Shown in pieces: positions 11,690-23,068 of a stretch of DNA of 64,000 bases. The stretch is from NCBI RefSeq assembly GCF_030704535.1, contig NC_081819.1, forward strand, positions 16,397,501-16,461,500, in the 5' to 3' direction. The notes under the pieces are model-generated. The model worked only from the letters and a program-made list of their open reading frames with translations. It had not been told where the DNA came from and made no database searches. Each line of letters begins with the position of its first letter. The stretch's first letter is position 1. Made by a program: the position numbers and the translations under genes. Source of the stretch: Vitis vinifera (taxonomy: Eukaryota > Streptophyta > Magnoliopsida > Vitales > Vitaceae).

Positions 11690-13291
11690 CTTAGAATCAT
11701 CCCAACTCAGCATGTGGATGTGGTCGTCAAGCTTAACGAAGTCCAGGAAATGTATACCATCAATCGGATGGGGAACCGTGTGTGTAATGTGACCCGATAA
11801 TGGGTTTGTGGTTACACTCGGCTAACCCAAGTGAACCAAACCCTAATAAATCAGATCCTGGATAGCATGTCTCAGAGCAGCATAACGATCTGTCTCATGT
11901 CCTGGCCCCTAATGATACGCACAGTATAAATCCATCTTGAACTGAGGCGGGACAAGCTAAGGCAATGATTTGGGTATGAGAGCCATCAACAGTTTAGACT
12001 TTGTGAGTTTTCGAAGAGTCTGACTCAACGGCATACCCAACTGTGAAAACTGTTTTTACGTCCTCAAAACAAAAGGAGTAGAGGTCTGTTAAGCTCTGGG
12101 TTTAGGATAGGATGTTGTAGGTCTCGCAGCAAACTGTGTCATATAACATGGATGGCCTATGGCAGAATATGAAACATGAGGTCTCTTGGTGCCCTGCGTG
12201 GCAAAGTAAGGCAATACTAGTGTACGAGGCATGTAAGCCTGATCATAGGTTTGATGAGGCGCTCGTGACCTATACTGCTGAGGTGCATAAGAAGAATGAG
12301 TCCCAGTGAGTTATGGAACAGGATGATAACGCCTGGAAGGCCTCTGACTAGTAGAAATGATACCACTCACATCAACTGATCTCTGTCCTCTGGATGGTAT
12401 CTTCCCCTTAACATCAGTAGGGGAAGAATCTGTCCATAGACCTCTAGAAATACCGTTCCTCAACATTATATAGGGCCAAAACCAGAAAGCCAAAGTTTGT
12501 AAAGGGTACCTCGACCACATGTCTAGCAATCCTAGGTTGTAGACTCCTCAGAACCATCTGTATCTGATCCTTCTCTGATGGCCTATCAATAATCTCAGCT
12601 ATCTTCCCGTGCCGGCTAGAGATGAACGAAGAAACGGACTCATCCGATCTCTGTCTCAGAACCTCAAGCCCTCTCCTCGATACATCTACGACGGTATTAA
12701 ACGAAAACTATCGCAAAAACTCCTAGGCCAAGTCATCTCATGTCCTACGTTACGAGGACTTCAAAGACGCGAACCAACATTGGGCTGCTCCACTCAAAGA
12801 TAATGGGAATAAGGTGATCATCTATGACTTGTCCAATCTATGGGCCCTCATTACTGTGTTGTAGAGTCGGAGGTGAATGAGAGGGTAACCAATGCCCGTG
12901 TACCTCTCAATGTCAGGCATCCTAAACTTGGCCAGTAAACTAGCCACTAGCATACCCTCAAGATCATCCTAAACAACTGAATTGTCAGATACTCTCAACT
13001 GTAAGCTGCTCGATACGGTCCATATGTGTGAACATCATCAATGATCGTGGTCTGAACTACTGCAGGTGGGGCAACCTCAGAATGACCATGCAACAGATAA
13101 GATGAGGCCTGAAGCACTGTCAGAACAGGTGGTGGCGGTGGAGGTGGCAACGAGTCATAAGGTGTCTCATCTTGAAATACGGGCGGTATACTCTACTGAC
13201 TACCTATCTTTTGTCTGAGACTTGCCAAGGCCTCCTGAATAGAAACCATGGCGGTTGTGAACTGATCAACCGTGACAACCTGTTGATTCAT
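11690..13291 (-). pseudogene. Gypsy gag remnant
   Basis: The probable gag start is the minus-strand ATG at 13,291 (MNQQVVTVDQFTT). A proline-rich segment follows (around 13,120-13,170), then fragments of a retrotransposon gag domain in several frames and, at 12,311-12,529, sequence reading SRGLWTDSSPTDVKGK. The frame is broken by many stops, often TAG, so no full protein is made. Placement rests on recognising the family by eye. Confidence 0.6.
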
Positions 13292-14749
13292 GTCTGATAT
13301 CTTTAAAAATCAGACTAATCTCCCCTCTACTTTGACCCAAGATGGTAAATCCAAACTGAGAACAAAGCATCGATCTTGGAACATGAGAAACGAAATAAGA
13401 GTACGTCATAGGGAAAACACAAAAGAAATGTTAATCTGAACTGAAACGAGCAAGACATTAAAGTGTAGACGAACTGTTCGACCGTAACTCAAACTCGTAC
13501 TGATCTCGGTGCACTCTCAACTGGAGACTAAAAAAGGGAATACTAAATCCAAACTGTGACCAAAGAGACTCTAAAGGCCCTTAGATGCACCCACATGTAA
13601 GGAGAGAGTCTTAATCGAAGGATCTACGACTCAACCTACAAGGTCAAGATGACTCTAAAAGGATAAGGATGGACTATAAAATATCCCTAGTAGAAGCGAT
13701 CATACCCTCCGACGGTACGCAACCCTTTACACGCCTCCGAAGAGATGGGGCGCTTCCATGAAAAGTGGTTATCACCTCCACACATGCACTACCTCGACAT
13801 CCTAGGGGGTTTCCTATGGTGAAACCTCTCAAAACTCTCAACACTCAATAGTCAACTAAAGTGCATAGTGAGCAGGTGTAGGTGCATCCGAAAACCCTAT
13901 GAATTTAAAACAGAAAGAGGAAACATACTGGTGGCACAAATATCCATGAAACCTAGCTCCGAGCTATACAAGTCTTCAATGATCGGACTCTAATCACCAT
14001 CGATATGTTAGTCTCCTCCAGAATGCTCCCGAACATCGATATAGCCCATCGCTAGACCCTACTCCTAATCTCTAACTTGGTTAGAGAAGCAAGCACACAC
14101 AAGGCCTTACACTTACAAAAATAAGAGCCGAAATGAAAGAAATGACTGAAACCAAAGGATTGGAGGTAAAAAGGATAGATGTGCGGCCCACACAAATAAG
14201 CGACATGCAATCATACAAGAAAAGAGCATTCATGCACCATACAATCAAGCAAAGTACAAATATATCACTCATGTCCACAATCAAGCTATGACAATCAAGA
14301 TGAATAGCGATACAAGCATCATGCTCAAAGACGATCAAGATAATACACAAACTAAAGAATCAACACATCTTGTCAAATGATATACAACAGTGAATCTATA
14401 CATGCGAGGTGATCAAAACAATCATGGCAAAATCAAAGTCACTATGCTAAGACAGGTAAGATAATCGATCAATACAATCAACGTGTCAATGTCCCAAATG
14501 GATATAGCAATGAAACATAGAAAAAATCACTACATCGGAATCCTCAACCAAGATATAATCAATCAGTATGTCAATGTCCTAAATGAACACAATAACCAAG
14601 CATGCATCAAGGATAATGATATCAAGAGCTCTCAACTTGTAATCAATAGTCGAGCGAATCGAAACACAAAGAGAGATAGGTACCTACTGATCGACCAATC
14701 AAACACCACATTTGCCTTATCTTAAGTTCAAGCTTGACTCACAGGTGAT

Positions 14750-14767
14750 TCCCCAGTGGAGTCGCCA
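14750..14767 (-). other. Gypsy primer binding site
   Basis: On the minus strand TGGCGACTCCACTGGGGA lies three bases inside the 5' LTR end. It is complementary to the 3' end of a plant tRNA-Arg carrying the UGGAGUCG acceptor stem plus CCA. The tRNA assignment comes from memory; the position and the TGG start are seen directly. Confidence 0.7.
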
Positions 14768-15829
14768 TTTTGTGGACCCCGTATTTCGGTTCATGTGCTT
14801 TCACTCATTGGCGAACTCGTTTTTTATTTGAAAAATGATTTATTGTTTAGAAAATGACTTGGAGTCACCACTTATTTTTGTTTTATTTTTAAAGGGTAAA
14901 CAAAATAAGAAAGAAAACCCTAAATGTGACTCCCTGTTTGGAAAAGACAATCTATGAGAAACCAAATACTGGTTCGGGGGTCATGTTACTTATCGGAAAG
15001 GTATGGTAAAAACCGTAGCACCCCTCTAAGTCCCTAAAAATGGGTCTCTACTAAATAAGATAAGACATATGCGGCAATTGATGAGGAAATCAATGGATAC
15101 CGATGAAATAATCAAATAATAAAGTCAATCATGCATCAGAATAAGCGAAGTGGGAATGGGATCATACCTTAGCGCAATTAATAGTGCGCTATCATAGAAA
15201 CAAGGTTAAATCAAGTATAAAATCATCACATGCATATCAAAAAGTAAGACAAAGATCAAGTAATACTCATTAAGCATAACAATTGAAGAAAATGAAACTC
15301 ATATGTAGGGCCCCCCACCAAAGCCCAATTTATTTTGCATGAATTAATATCACAAATTCCATTATTTTGGAATTATGAAAAATTCATTCATGATTATTAA
15401 AAAAAAATCAAGGAAAACGAAAAATTATTTGAAAATCAAAGAAAATTCTTGAATTAAAAAAATATTTGAAAAATGGAGTGGAATTAAAACTATTTGAAAG
15501 AAAATTGGAGTTTTGAAATTTATTTGAAAATTGAAGTCTCGAAAATTATTTGAAAATTGGGATTTTGAAAATTAAATTTAAGAATTGGAATTTTGAAAAT
15601 TAAATTTGAAAGAAATTGGAATTTTGAAAATTATTTGACAATTGGAATTTTGAAAATTAAATTTAAGAATTAGAATTTTACAAATTAAATTTTGAAAGAA
15701 ATTAGAATTTTAAAAATTATTTAAAGATGGAATTTTTAAGAATAAATAAATAGAATAATGATAATAACGAAAATAATAACGATTAAATAAACAAACATGA
15801 AAATTGGAATTTTTGAAATTGGAAACTAA

Positions 15830-17052
15830 GGGCCTATTTGTTTAGTGTTTTCAAGAACTGTTTTCTGTTCTCGAAAACAAAAAACACCAAAAACTCGTTT
15901 GGTTGAGAGAGTCGTTTTTGTTTTTGTTGTTCCCCGTGTTCTCAAAATGACACTGTTTAGAGAACAACAAAATATTGTTTTCCCCGTTTTTTTACCGTTT
16001 ACAGAACAAAATTAAACAAAAAAAAACCATCTGTTCTCCGTGTTTTTTTTTTCTTCCCGTTTTCATCTCTTCTCCAGCACAGTCGCGTTTCTCAGTTTTG
16101 ATTCAAGGTTCATGAAATTTAAATCCAATGGCACAATAGCAAAGAGACCCCTAAAACGGATCCAGAAAACGCAGGGAGCAAAAGAAAATCCATTTTTTTG
16201 GTTTTCCTTGGGGTTTTTGCTTGGATTTTCTCGGAAATCAAACGAGGATGAATTTTCCCGGAAATCGAATGGGGGATGGATTTTCTTGGGAATCAAACGG
16301 GGGTTGCAGGGTTTTTGCTTGGATTTTCTCGGAAATCAAACGAGGATGAATTTTCCCGGAAATCGAATGGGGGATGGATTTTCTTGGGAATCAAACGGGG
16401 GTTGCAAAAAAAATAATAATAATAATAACATGATTAGATTAGTACCTGCGAGGATTGAGAGTGGCAGAGGAAAATAGGGCCTTTTAGGGATTCTCTCGGC
16501 TAGAGGGCAACTTCAGAAAAGGGCTTCTTGATGCGCGATGAGAGAAGTGGGTGGCATTTTGAATTTTAGATTTAGTAGAGATAAAAAAAAATTAACAAAT
16601 CATGAGAATAATTTTATCTCAACTTAATAAAAAATGCTATAATTTTTAATAAAGTTAAAGATTAAATAAAAAAATATTAATAAAAATAATTTTATTATGT
16701 TTGATTTATTTTAAAAAAATATAAAAAATATTTTTATTTTTAAATTAATAAAATAAATAAATTTTTTAATTTAAATGAACTATATATCTAAAAATTATTT
16801 ATAAATTTATAATATAAAATTACTTGAAGAAAATATTTTATTAATTAGAAAAGAAAAAAAAATATCTTTCAAACATGTTTTTTGTTTTATTTGTTCTAAA
16901 TTTTTTTTTTATTAACTCAACCAAACATGTTTTTTTGTTTCTGAGAACAAAAACTGTTTTTCAAAATTCAGTTTCCAAACACAATTTTTTTTTTAAAAAC
17001 ACCAAAAACTGTTTTCCAGAACAGTTTTAAAAAACAGCAACCAAACAGGTCC
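15830..17052. mobile_element. Non-autonomous PIF/Harbinger-like element
   Basis: The left end reads GGGCCTATTTGTTTAGTGTT; the right end in reverse complement reads GGACCTGTTTGGTTGCTGTT. These inverted ends, with a TAA repeated on both sides (15,827-15,829 and 17,053-17,055), fit the PIF/Harbinger (Tourist-type) superfamily. The 1223 bp interior has no transposase. It carries the UTR-like block also found in copies A and C, here with an internal direct duplication of about 107 bp (about 16,205-16,303 and 16,312-16,410). Confidence 0.75.
16040..16477 (+). other. Open frame across the UTR-like block inside the PIF-like element
   Basis: The frame reads FMKFKSNG, a duplicated segment with GNQTRMNFPGN-type words, and an Asn run from an AAT microsatellite. 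The same nucleotide block gives other short frames at 2824-3060, 3246-3500 and 35,024-35,296. Conservation is at DNA level and extends through poly-A and across frames, so I do not support a protein here. Confidence 0.5.
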
Positions 17053-17765
17053 TAAATTTGGAAACAGGAATTTTGAAGAATTATTTAAAGATGGAAGTTT
17101 TTGGAATTTTGGAAATTAGAGATTGAATATGGAAATCAGAATTTTGAAGAATTATCTAAAGATGGAATTTTAAAAATAAATAAATAAATAATAATGATTA
17201 AATAAATAAATGTGAAAATTGGAATTTTGGAAATTGGAAATTGAATTTGGAAATCAGAATTTTGAAAAATTATTTAAAGATGGAATTTTAAAAATAAAAA
17301 AATAAAATAATAATAATAATAATAGCGAAAATAATAATGAGTAAATAAATAAATGTGCAAATTGAAATTTTGAAAATTGGGAATTAGAATTTAGGACCTA
17401 AAAAAAATTCTAAAGATGAAAGATTGTGGAGTTGAATTATTTGGAAACTGGATTTTCAAAAATCAATTTTTTAAAGTCCGTGGGCTTTGAAAATGGGCCA
17501 AGGAGGGTGGCTATGCAAACTGGAATTGTGCACGTGGGCTCGATCATAGTTGGACTCAACCTCTCTCAAAGAGCCCATAATACTACCCCAACAAGCCATA
17601 TGAAGGAATGTTGTTGCACCATGTGATGATTTTCAGCAATTCCTCTAGTGTTTCGTGCCCACCTCCATATACATGGTCAAACCTCCTTCCACCATACCAA
17701 TCTTACTCTTCAGCTTATCTCAAACCTCCAATTCAATATTCTTCCCTTCAATCAGTCTCACGTTT

Positions 17766-18472
17766 TCATTTTTGGACACTTGAAGCCGACTTGGAGTACA
17801 TCGCTCGCATCGTCTCCTTCATCAGATCACACTTCAACTTCACTTTCTCTTCATAGATAGCATCTGCATTTTTCGACGTCGACACTGTGCCATCTTCACT
17901 ATCACAACTGGAACCCGAATTCGAATCAGAATCCAAATCCAAAGACGTAGAAGGACGTTCTTGGTCCCTCTGCATCCTCCGGTGACTTGACTCATCCTTG
18001 TTCATCATAAGCAAGGGAGACGACATCACAATATGACATAATGTACCCATCAAAGCCCCACTATCAATCTCAAGCCAAATGTTCTAAAATCTAAAGACCG
18101 TGACACAATAACTGGTGTTTCGAGAAGTCCATCATCATCACTTGCTTTGTGGTTGGCAGTGACAAACGGAGTCGTGGTCATTGACGATGATCGCCTTCGT
18201 GCAAGGCTTGTCGAAGCATGTGTATGAAGGTTAGGATATGGTGATTTGTAGGATGAGGACTTGTGGTGGAATGACAATTGGAGGTATGAGTATGGAAATG
18301 GGTGTGATGGATGACAGTGGGTATGAAGGGTATTGGTCTTGTTCATGGGTGATTCTTTTGCATGGAAGTGTCTTGAACACGGATTGCATATTGTTCCATC
18401 TCTACCTGTAAAGGCCTCCTGGAGTACATTATAAATAGAAACTCCATTTTCTTGCAACACGGATGGGTTCAA
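17766..18472 (-). other. Two minus-strand frames within the gypsy LTR
   Basis: 18,050-18,472 is basic and Ser/His-rich and ends with PVIVSRSLDFRTFGLRLIVG. 17,766-18,053 has an acidic Asp/Ser stretch (STSLDLDSDSNSGSSCDSED) followed by a charged possible helix (EEKVKLKCDLMKETMRAMYS). I do not recognise either. They lie where the solo LTR of the related family has its minisatellite, so this part of the LTR is variable between copies. They may be remnants of a captured plant gene or chance frames. Confidence 0.35.
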
Positions 18473-19029
18473 GAAACAAAAGTAAAATCAAATAGAGCAT
18501 ATATGCACACAAATAGATTCAGCAAAACAAACCAGTAATCCTTGATGCCCAAATCAATCAATAAAATCACACCTAGGAATTTGTAGAAAATGGTAGTAGA
18601 ATCACGAGAAAATGAGGAAATGTGAAGTTTACAAAGGCCTTACCTGGAAGTCTCATTCCCAAGCATAGCTTTCCTGTCTCCCCCAGGCTATCTCTATCTC
18701 TCTGTAACAACAACGGGAAGATCACCTCCTCTCTATAACCCCCCACCAAAAATATCTCCCTCTTCTCCCAACTTGCAGCTTACGCTCCTCTATATTTTCT
18801 TGAAAATATCTTCCTCCAAAGCAACAACTTGCTTTATTGCTCCTTGTTTAGGGAGGATGTCATCACATTCAACCACCACCATGGTGAGCCATGTTTTTTT
18901 TCTTTTTTTTGGCCACATGTCCATGTAGCTTGCTCTTCTAGAAAGAGGTCCCCCCACTTCAAAAAAAGATCTTTAACTCTTTCGGGTGGCCATGAAATAC
19001 CCTTTGATGCAAATTATAAAAGCAACAAT

Positions 19030-19060
<31 letters not shown>

Positions 19061-19101
19061 AACAACTAGGACTTGGTATGCAAAAAGGGGTTTACACTAA
19101 G

Positions 19102-19689
19102 CCAATGTGGTCTGTTAACATGCCTACCTTTTAAATATAGGTCCACTTAGCCGCATCACCCATCGTGTCAGTAGTGAAACACAAATGGACCCAAATAAAT
19201 TTCCCGACTCAATCCACTTCCTACAATTCTTTCAAAAAATACCCAAATGATTTAACATAAGAATAACAACATAATAATTTTAAGAAACATAACCTCTTAA
19301 AATAATTTAGAAATAATTAATATTAAAAAAGGTTCACCTTCCACTATGGCATCAAAATCAACCCCTTCTCAAACTCAAATGTTATATTTGATTAGTGGGA
19401 GAGGATATGTATATTTTACAATATTATATTTAATAAAATATTATATTTAATAAATATGAGACTTTTGAGGATATGTTATATTATGTTATTTAATATACAC
19501 AAATAATTTGCATATATTATACAAAAATTTTACACATAAATAAATTAAAATTTTTAATTTTATAAAATAATTAATAAAAAGAATAAATTTATGATAAATG
19601 TGATATATTTCTTAGTTTAACATTAATATATTTGAGGTAAAAGGAATATAGAAAAACCAAAAATAAAACATCTCACTACTATTTTATCA
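19102..19689. other. Gene-free stretch
   Basis: AT-rich DNA with no convincing coding frame on either strand. A short direct repeat built on AATATTATATTTAATAAA appears at 19,415-19,460. Confidence 0.6.
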
Positions 19690-20760
19690 GGGCTTTTTTA
19701 ACTTGTACGGCTATTTTAAAAAATAATTCTTAAAAAATGGTACTTTGAAAAATAATTCCAAATCTACAACACTTTTTGTCACTTTGAAATGTATTTCTTG
19801 AAGAGACACCTTCTATATTTTTCATATCAACCATAAATGTTAAAAAAAATTGAATTTACACTAAAGGTGTCTTTTGAAGAGAGACCTTCCATAATTCCAT
19901 AAAATTAAATTTATGTTAAATGTGTCCTTTCAAAAGACACTTTTTCATAATTTTTTTATTAATCATACACGTTAAAAAAAATTGAATTTATACTAAAGAA
20001 ATGTCATTTCCACGATACCATAAAATCAAATTAATACTAAAAGTGTCTCTAGAAGAGACATCTTTGATAATTTTCATATCAATCACACAGTGAAAAAAAA
20101 ATTGAATTTATATTGAAGGAGTCTATACAATTCCACAAAATTGAATTTATACTAAATGTTTCTTTTGAAGAAACACTTTCCACAATTTTTTTATTAGTCA
20201 CCTATCAAAAAATTAAATTTATACTAAAAGTATCTCTTGAAGGAAAACATTTCAATATAAATTTAATTTTATGAAATTGTGGAATGTGTATTTTGAAAAT
20301 ATATTTTTAGTATAAATTCAATTATTTCAATGGATGACTGATACAAGAATTGTTGAAGGTGTCTTTTCAAGAGACACCTTTAATATAAATTTAATTTTAT
20401 GAAATTGTAGAAAGTGTGTATTAAGAAGACATCTTTAGTATAAATTCAACTTTTTTTTATTATGCAATTGATATGAAAACTGTGAAAATGTCTATTTAAA
20501 AGACACTTTTAATATAAATTCGATTTTGTAGAATTATAAAAGGTGTCTCTTGAAGAGACAGTTTTAATGTAAATTCAATTTTTTTGAACGTGTATCATTT
20601 ATATAAAAATAATGTAAAGTGTCTTTTTAAGAGATACCTTTAAAAGTGACAAAAAATGCCGTAGATTTGAAAATAATTTTCATTGTACTATATTTTAAAT
20701 TTTTAATTTTAAATTCACCATATAATTATCAAAAATCCTATTTTATCATATGTTATGTTA
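19690..20760. repeat. Foldback element made of tandem units
   Basis: The left half has units reading roughly TTGAATTTATACTAAAGGTGTC then GAAGAGACACCTT and CATAATTCCATAAAAT. From about 20,260 the same units run in reverse complement. The outer ends match too: AAATCTACAACACTTTTTGTCACTTT (19,755) against AAAGTGACAAAAAATGCCGTAGATTT (20,644), reversed. Each unit contains a small palindrome around GTCTCTTGAAGAGAC. The whole block is therefore a large inverted repeat with arms of about 480 bp. No coding sequence is seen. Confidence 0.7.
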
Positions 20761-22932
20761 TCTCAAACCTCTTTACGTTAGAAAGGACGTCTTAAAGTCC
20801 AAAAACAAATGGTGTTTATCTTGGGATCTCCTTTCTTTTGACTTTCATCATGCTAAGACGAAGGTAGAGAATCAAGAACCATTGCAAAACATAAATGAGT
20901 GCTAGTAATAAAATAATTGAGTCGGAATTCATCTTTTCCATCATTACTCTTATATTATTTATTGCATGGATTATTATTATTATTATGATTAATTAGAATA
21001 TTTTCAAAAATATGATCAAACATAAAATTTTCTTTCCCTCAAATTTTAATTGGAATTTAAAAGTATTACATGTAAGATATTTACATGCAATATATATTCG
21101 ATCCAAGTATCCGAACATTTGCAACATGAATCAAATTTAGAAAAGACTTAGAATCATCTACTTACCTCCAACCATTGTTTTTGAATTGTAATTGGTGAAG
21201 TCTCGGATTTTCCAAACTCTAATCTCACTTTTTTTAGATGGTATATTTCTGAAGATAAAAACTGCAAAGAGAGACAAGTTCGGGACCATAAGAGATTTAT
21301 GTAACTGTGGTTTCCCATCATACCACGCTTTTTCTGATTTGCCACCATGTTGAGCAGTTTGTAGAACATGTTCCTTAACCGTGGGGAACTGAGATGACTG
21401 GTGGAGGACGTGGTTAAGTGTTGGACCACTTTAGGGTGGTGACCACTTCAGAGTGGTGAACGTGTAGCTGGTAACATTATATCCTTTTTTTTTAAAAAAA
21501 ATTAATTTATTATTTTTATCATTTTGAGTCACTTAGGGTCACGAATTACTGTTATGATTGAATTGTGATTAAAATAAGAAAGAAAAATTATTTATTTTCC
21601 AACCCATCTCTTGTAACACCAAATAAAGGAAAGAATTCCTTCATTTCAATTCGCTTTTATACCAAATTTCCTTAATTGAAATCCATTCAATTCATTTCAA
21701 AGTTTATTAATTGGAGTATTTTCCTTTTGGGTTTAGCCCCAAACATAGTTTTACGTCCGGTAACTAATTGTATTATTTAATTTTATATTATATTATCTTC
21801 CTGTTTGGAAACTATTATTGAGTTTTTTAATATTTGAAATAGAAAATAGATTTTTAAATCTAAAAACAAACTTGATGAAGATTTTGTAGAAAATAGTTTT
21901 TTTAAAGTTTGTTTCAAAAACAAGTTATTTTTTAGATGGTTTAAATTATTTTTTATAAAATGTTATGAAAAAACATGAAAAATATTTTTAAAAACTTTAG
22001 TATCACGCTTAGTATAAGTTAATAAAACCATTTTAATATTTGAGTTCTCAAATAATTTTATTCCTAAAAATAATTGAGAAATATTCAAAAAAAAAAAATG
22101 TTCTAGAAAAACAATTTGAGAGTTGCTTTTTTGAACATTATTTGACAAGTCCAATACTTTTCTTTTTATATTGTTACTTATAAAAAAATCAATTTTTAGT
22201 AGTTGGAAATTATTATAAATTTAAAATATATTTAATTTTTTTCTTTTACTTCATTTAAAAGAATTTATCCCACATCAAGCACAACCAAAATATATTTTTA
22301 TTTAACACTTAATCTCATTGTAATATTCATTTAATATTTAATCTCATTGTAAGATGTGTTAATTTCTTAAGCATTACAAAATTAGTAAATTACAATGATT
22401 TTAGGACGTGGAAGCTAGTCCAATTAAAAATGCTAGTGATTAATAATAAGTCAAATAATTATAATAATAATAATATGAGAGATTAGTTAATGCTTAAGCT
22501 AATCTTGACATGGAGACTAGAGGTATGAATTATTAGAAAAAATTAATTCTTCTCATTCTTACATTTACATAAAAGCGTAATCCAAGATTAGAGGTATACA
22601 ACAATTAAAAATATGACGAATTCTCTAAAAAATTGTGTTATATATATATATATATATATGAGTAAATACATAAGTTGAAAATTTTATTTTCATATTTGAG
22701 TTATCAAATAATTTTGTTTATAAAAATAATTGAGAAATTTTTTTAAAAACTATTATAAAAGGACTATTTGAGAACTGTATTGTTAAATGATTTTTATATT
22801 TTTCTTCTTAATTTTTTTTTCATATATAAAATTTAAAACTTATTATTGTTTTCCAACTTGAAAACTTAATAATAAAATTTAATAACAAATTTTTATTTAT
22901 CAAAAACGTTTTAAACTATGAAATCTTTTCTT

Positions 22933-22996
<64 letters not shown>

Positions 22997-23063
22997 ATGA
23001 ATGTATCTTTATTTTCAATTAGTAAAATTAAATGATAAAATTAAAGACGTTAAAAATAAAAGG
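20760..23063. other. Gene-free AT-rich stretch with short repeats
   Basis: No recognised gene. A minus-strand frame at 21,154-21,429 resembles nothing I know. Two diverged direct copies of a segment containing ATATTTGAGTTNTCAAATAATTTT and AAAATAATTGAGAAAT lie at about 22,020-22,140 and 22,670-22,790. Runs of TA occur at about 22,634-22,660 and 22,935-22,992. Confidence 0.6.
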
Positions 23064-23068
23064 GAAGT

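Larger units (their letters stand above)
15400..17400. repeat. AT-rich minisatellite split by an insertion
   Basis: Short imperfect units built on GAATTTTGAAAATTA, TTGGAATTTTG and AAATTATTTGAAA repeat through 15,400-15,829 and resume at 17,056-17,400. The 15,830-17,052 element divides them. The related solo LTR has only a short trace at this place (about 24,955-25,010), so the array expanded in this copy or family. Confidence 0.6.
4607..19096 (-). mobile_element. Decayed, 3'-truncated Ty3/gypsy retrotransposon (Tat-like)
   Basis: Read on the minus strand the order is 5' LTR (14,771-19,096), primer binding site (14,750-14,767), a leader of about 1.4 kb, gag (from 13,291), protease, reverse transcriptase, RNase H domains and integrase (to 7061), then about 2.4 kb of downstream sequence. 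No 3' LTR was found: the sequence stops at 4607, exactly where copy A of the segmental duplication ends. The coding region is cut into frames of 60-150 codons by many stops and frameshifts, so the element cannot encode its own proteins. A second RNase H-like region between RT and integrase supports the Tat lineage. Confidence 0.8.
14771..19096 (-). repeat. 5' LTR of the gypsy element, enlarged by an insertion
   Basis: The LTR end is clear at 14,771 (TGTGGACCCC on plus). The probable other end is TTTACA at 19,091-19,096, which gives TGTAAACCCC on the minus strand and pairs with the terminal inverted repeat. Positions 14,771-15,345 are clearly homologous, reversed, to the end of the solo LTR at 25,030-25,604. 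Without the 1223 bp insertion the LTR would be about 3.1 kb. It contains AT-rich tandem repeats (15,400-15,829 and 17,056-17,400), a TA run near the probable U3 TATA region (19,035-19,060), and a consensus donor (CCAG/GTAAGG on minus, about 18,645). A possible target copy is CTAAG at 19,097. Confidence 0.65.

Noticed and set aside
21154..21429. 91-codon minus-strand frame
   Set aside because: Looks like neither a known domain nor a LINE part; AT-rich surroundings and no gene structure.
22935..22992. Long TA runs as replication origin or regulatory site
   Set aside because: Simple TA microsatellites are common in plant intergenic DNA and nothing nearby supports a function.
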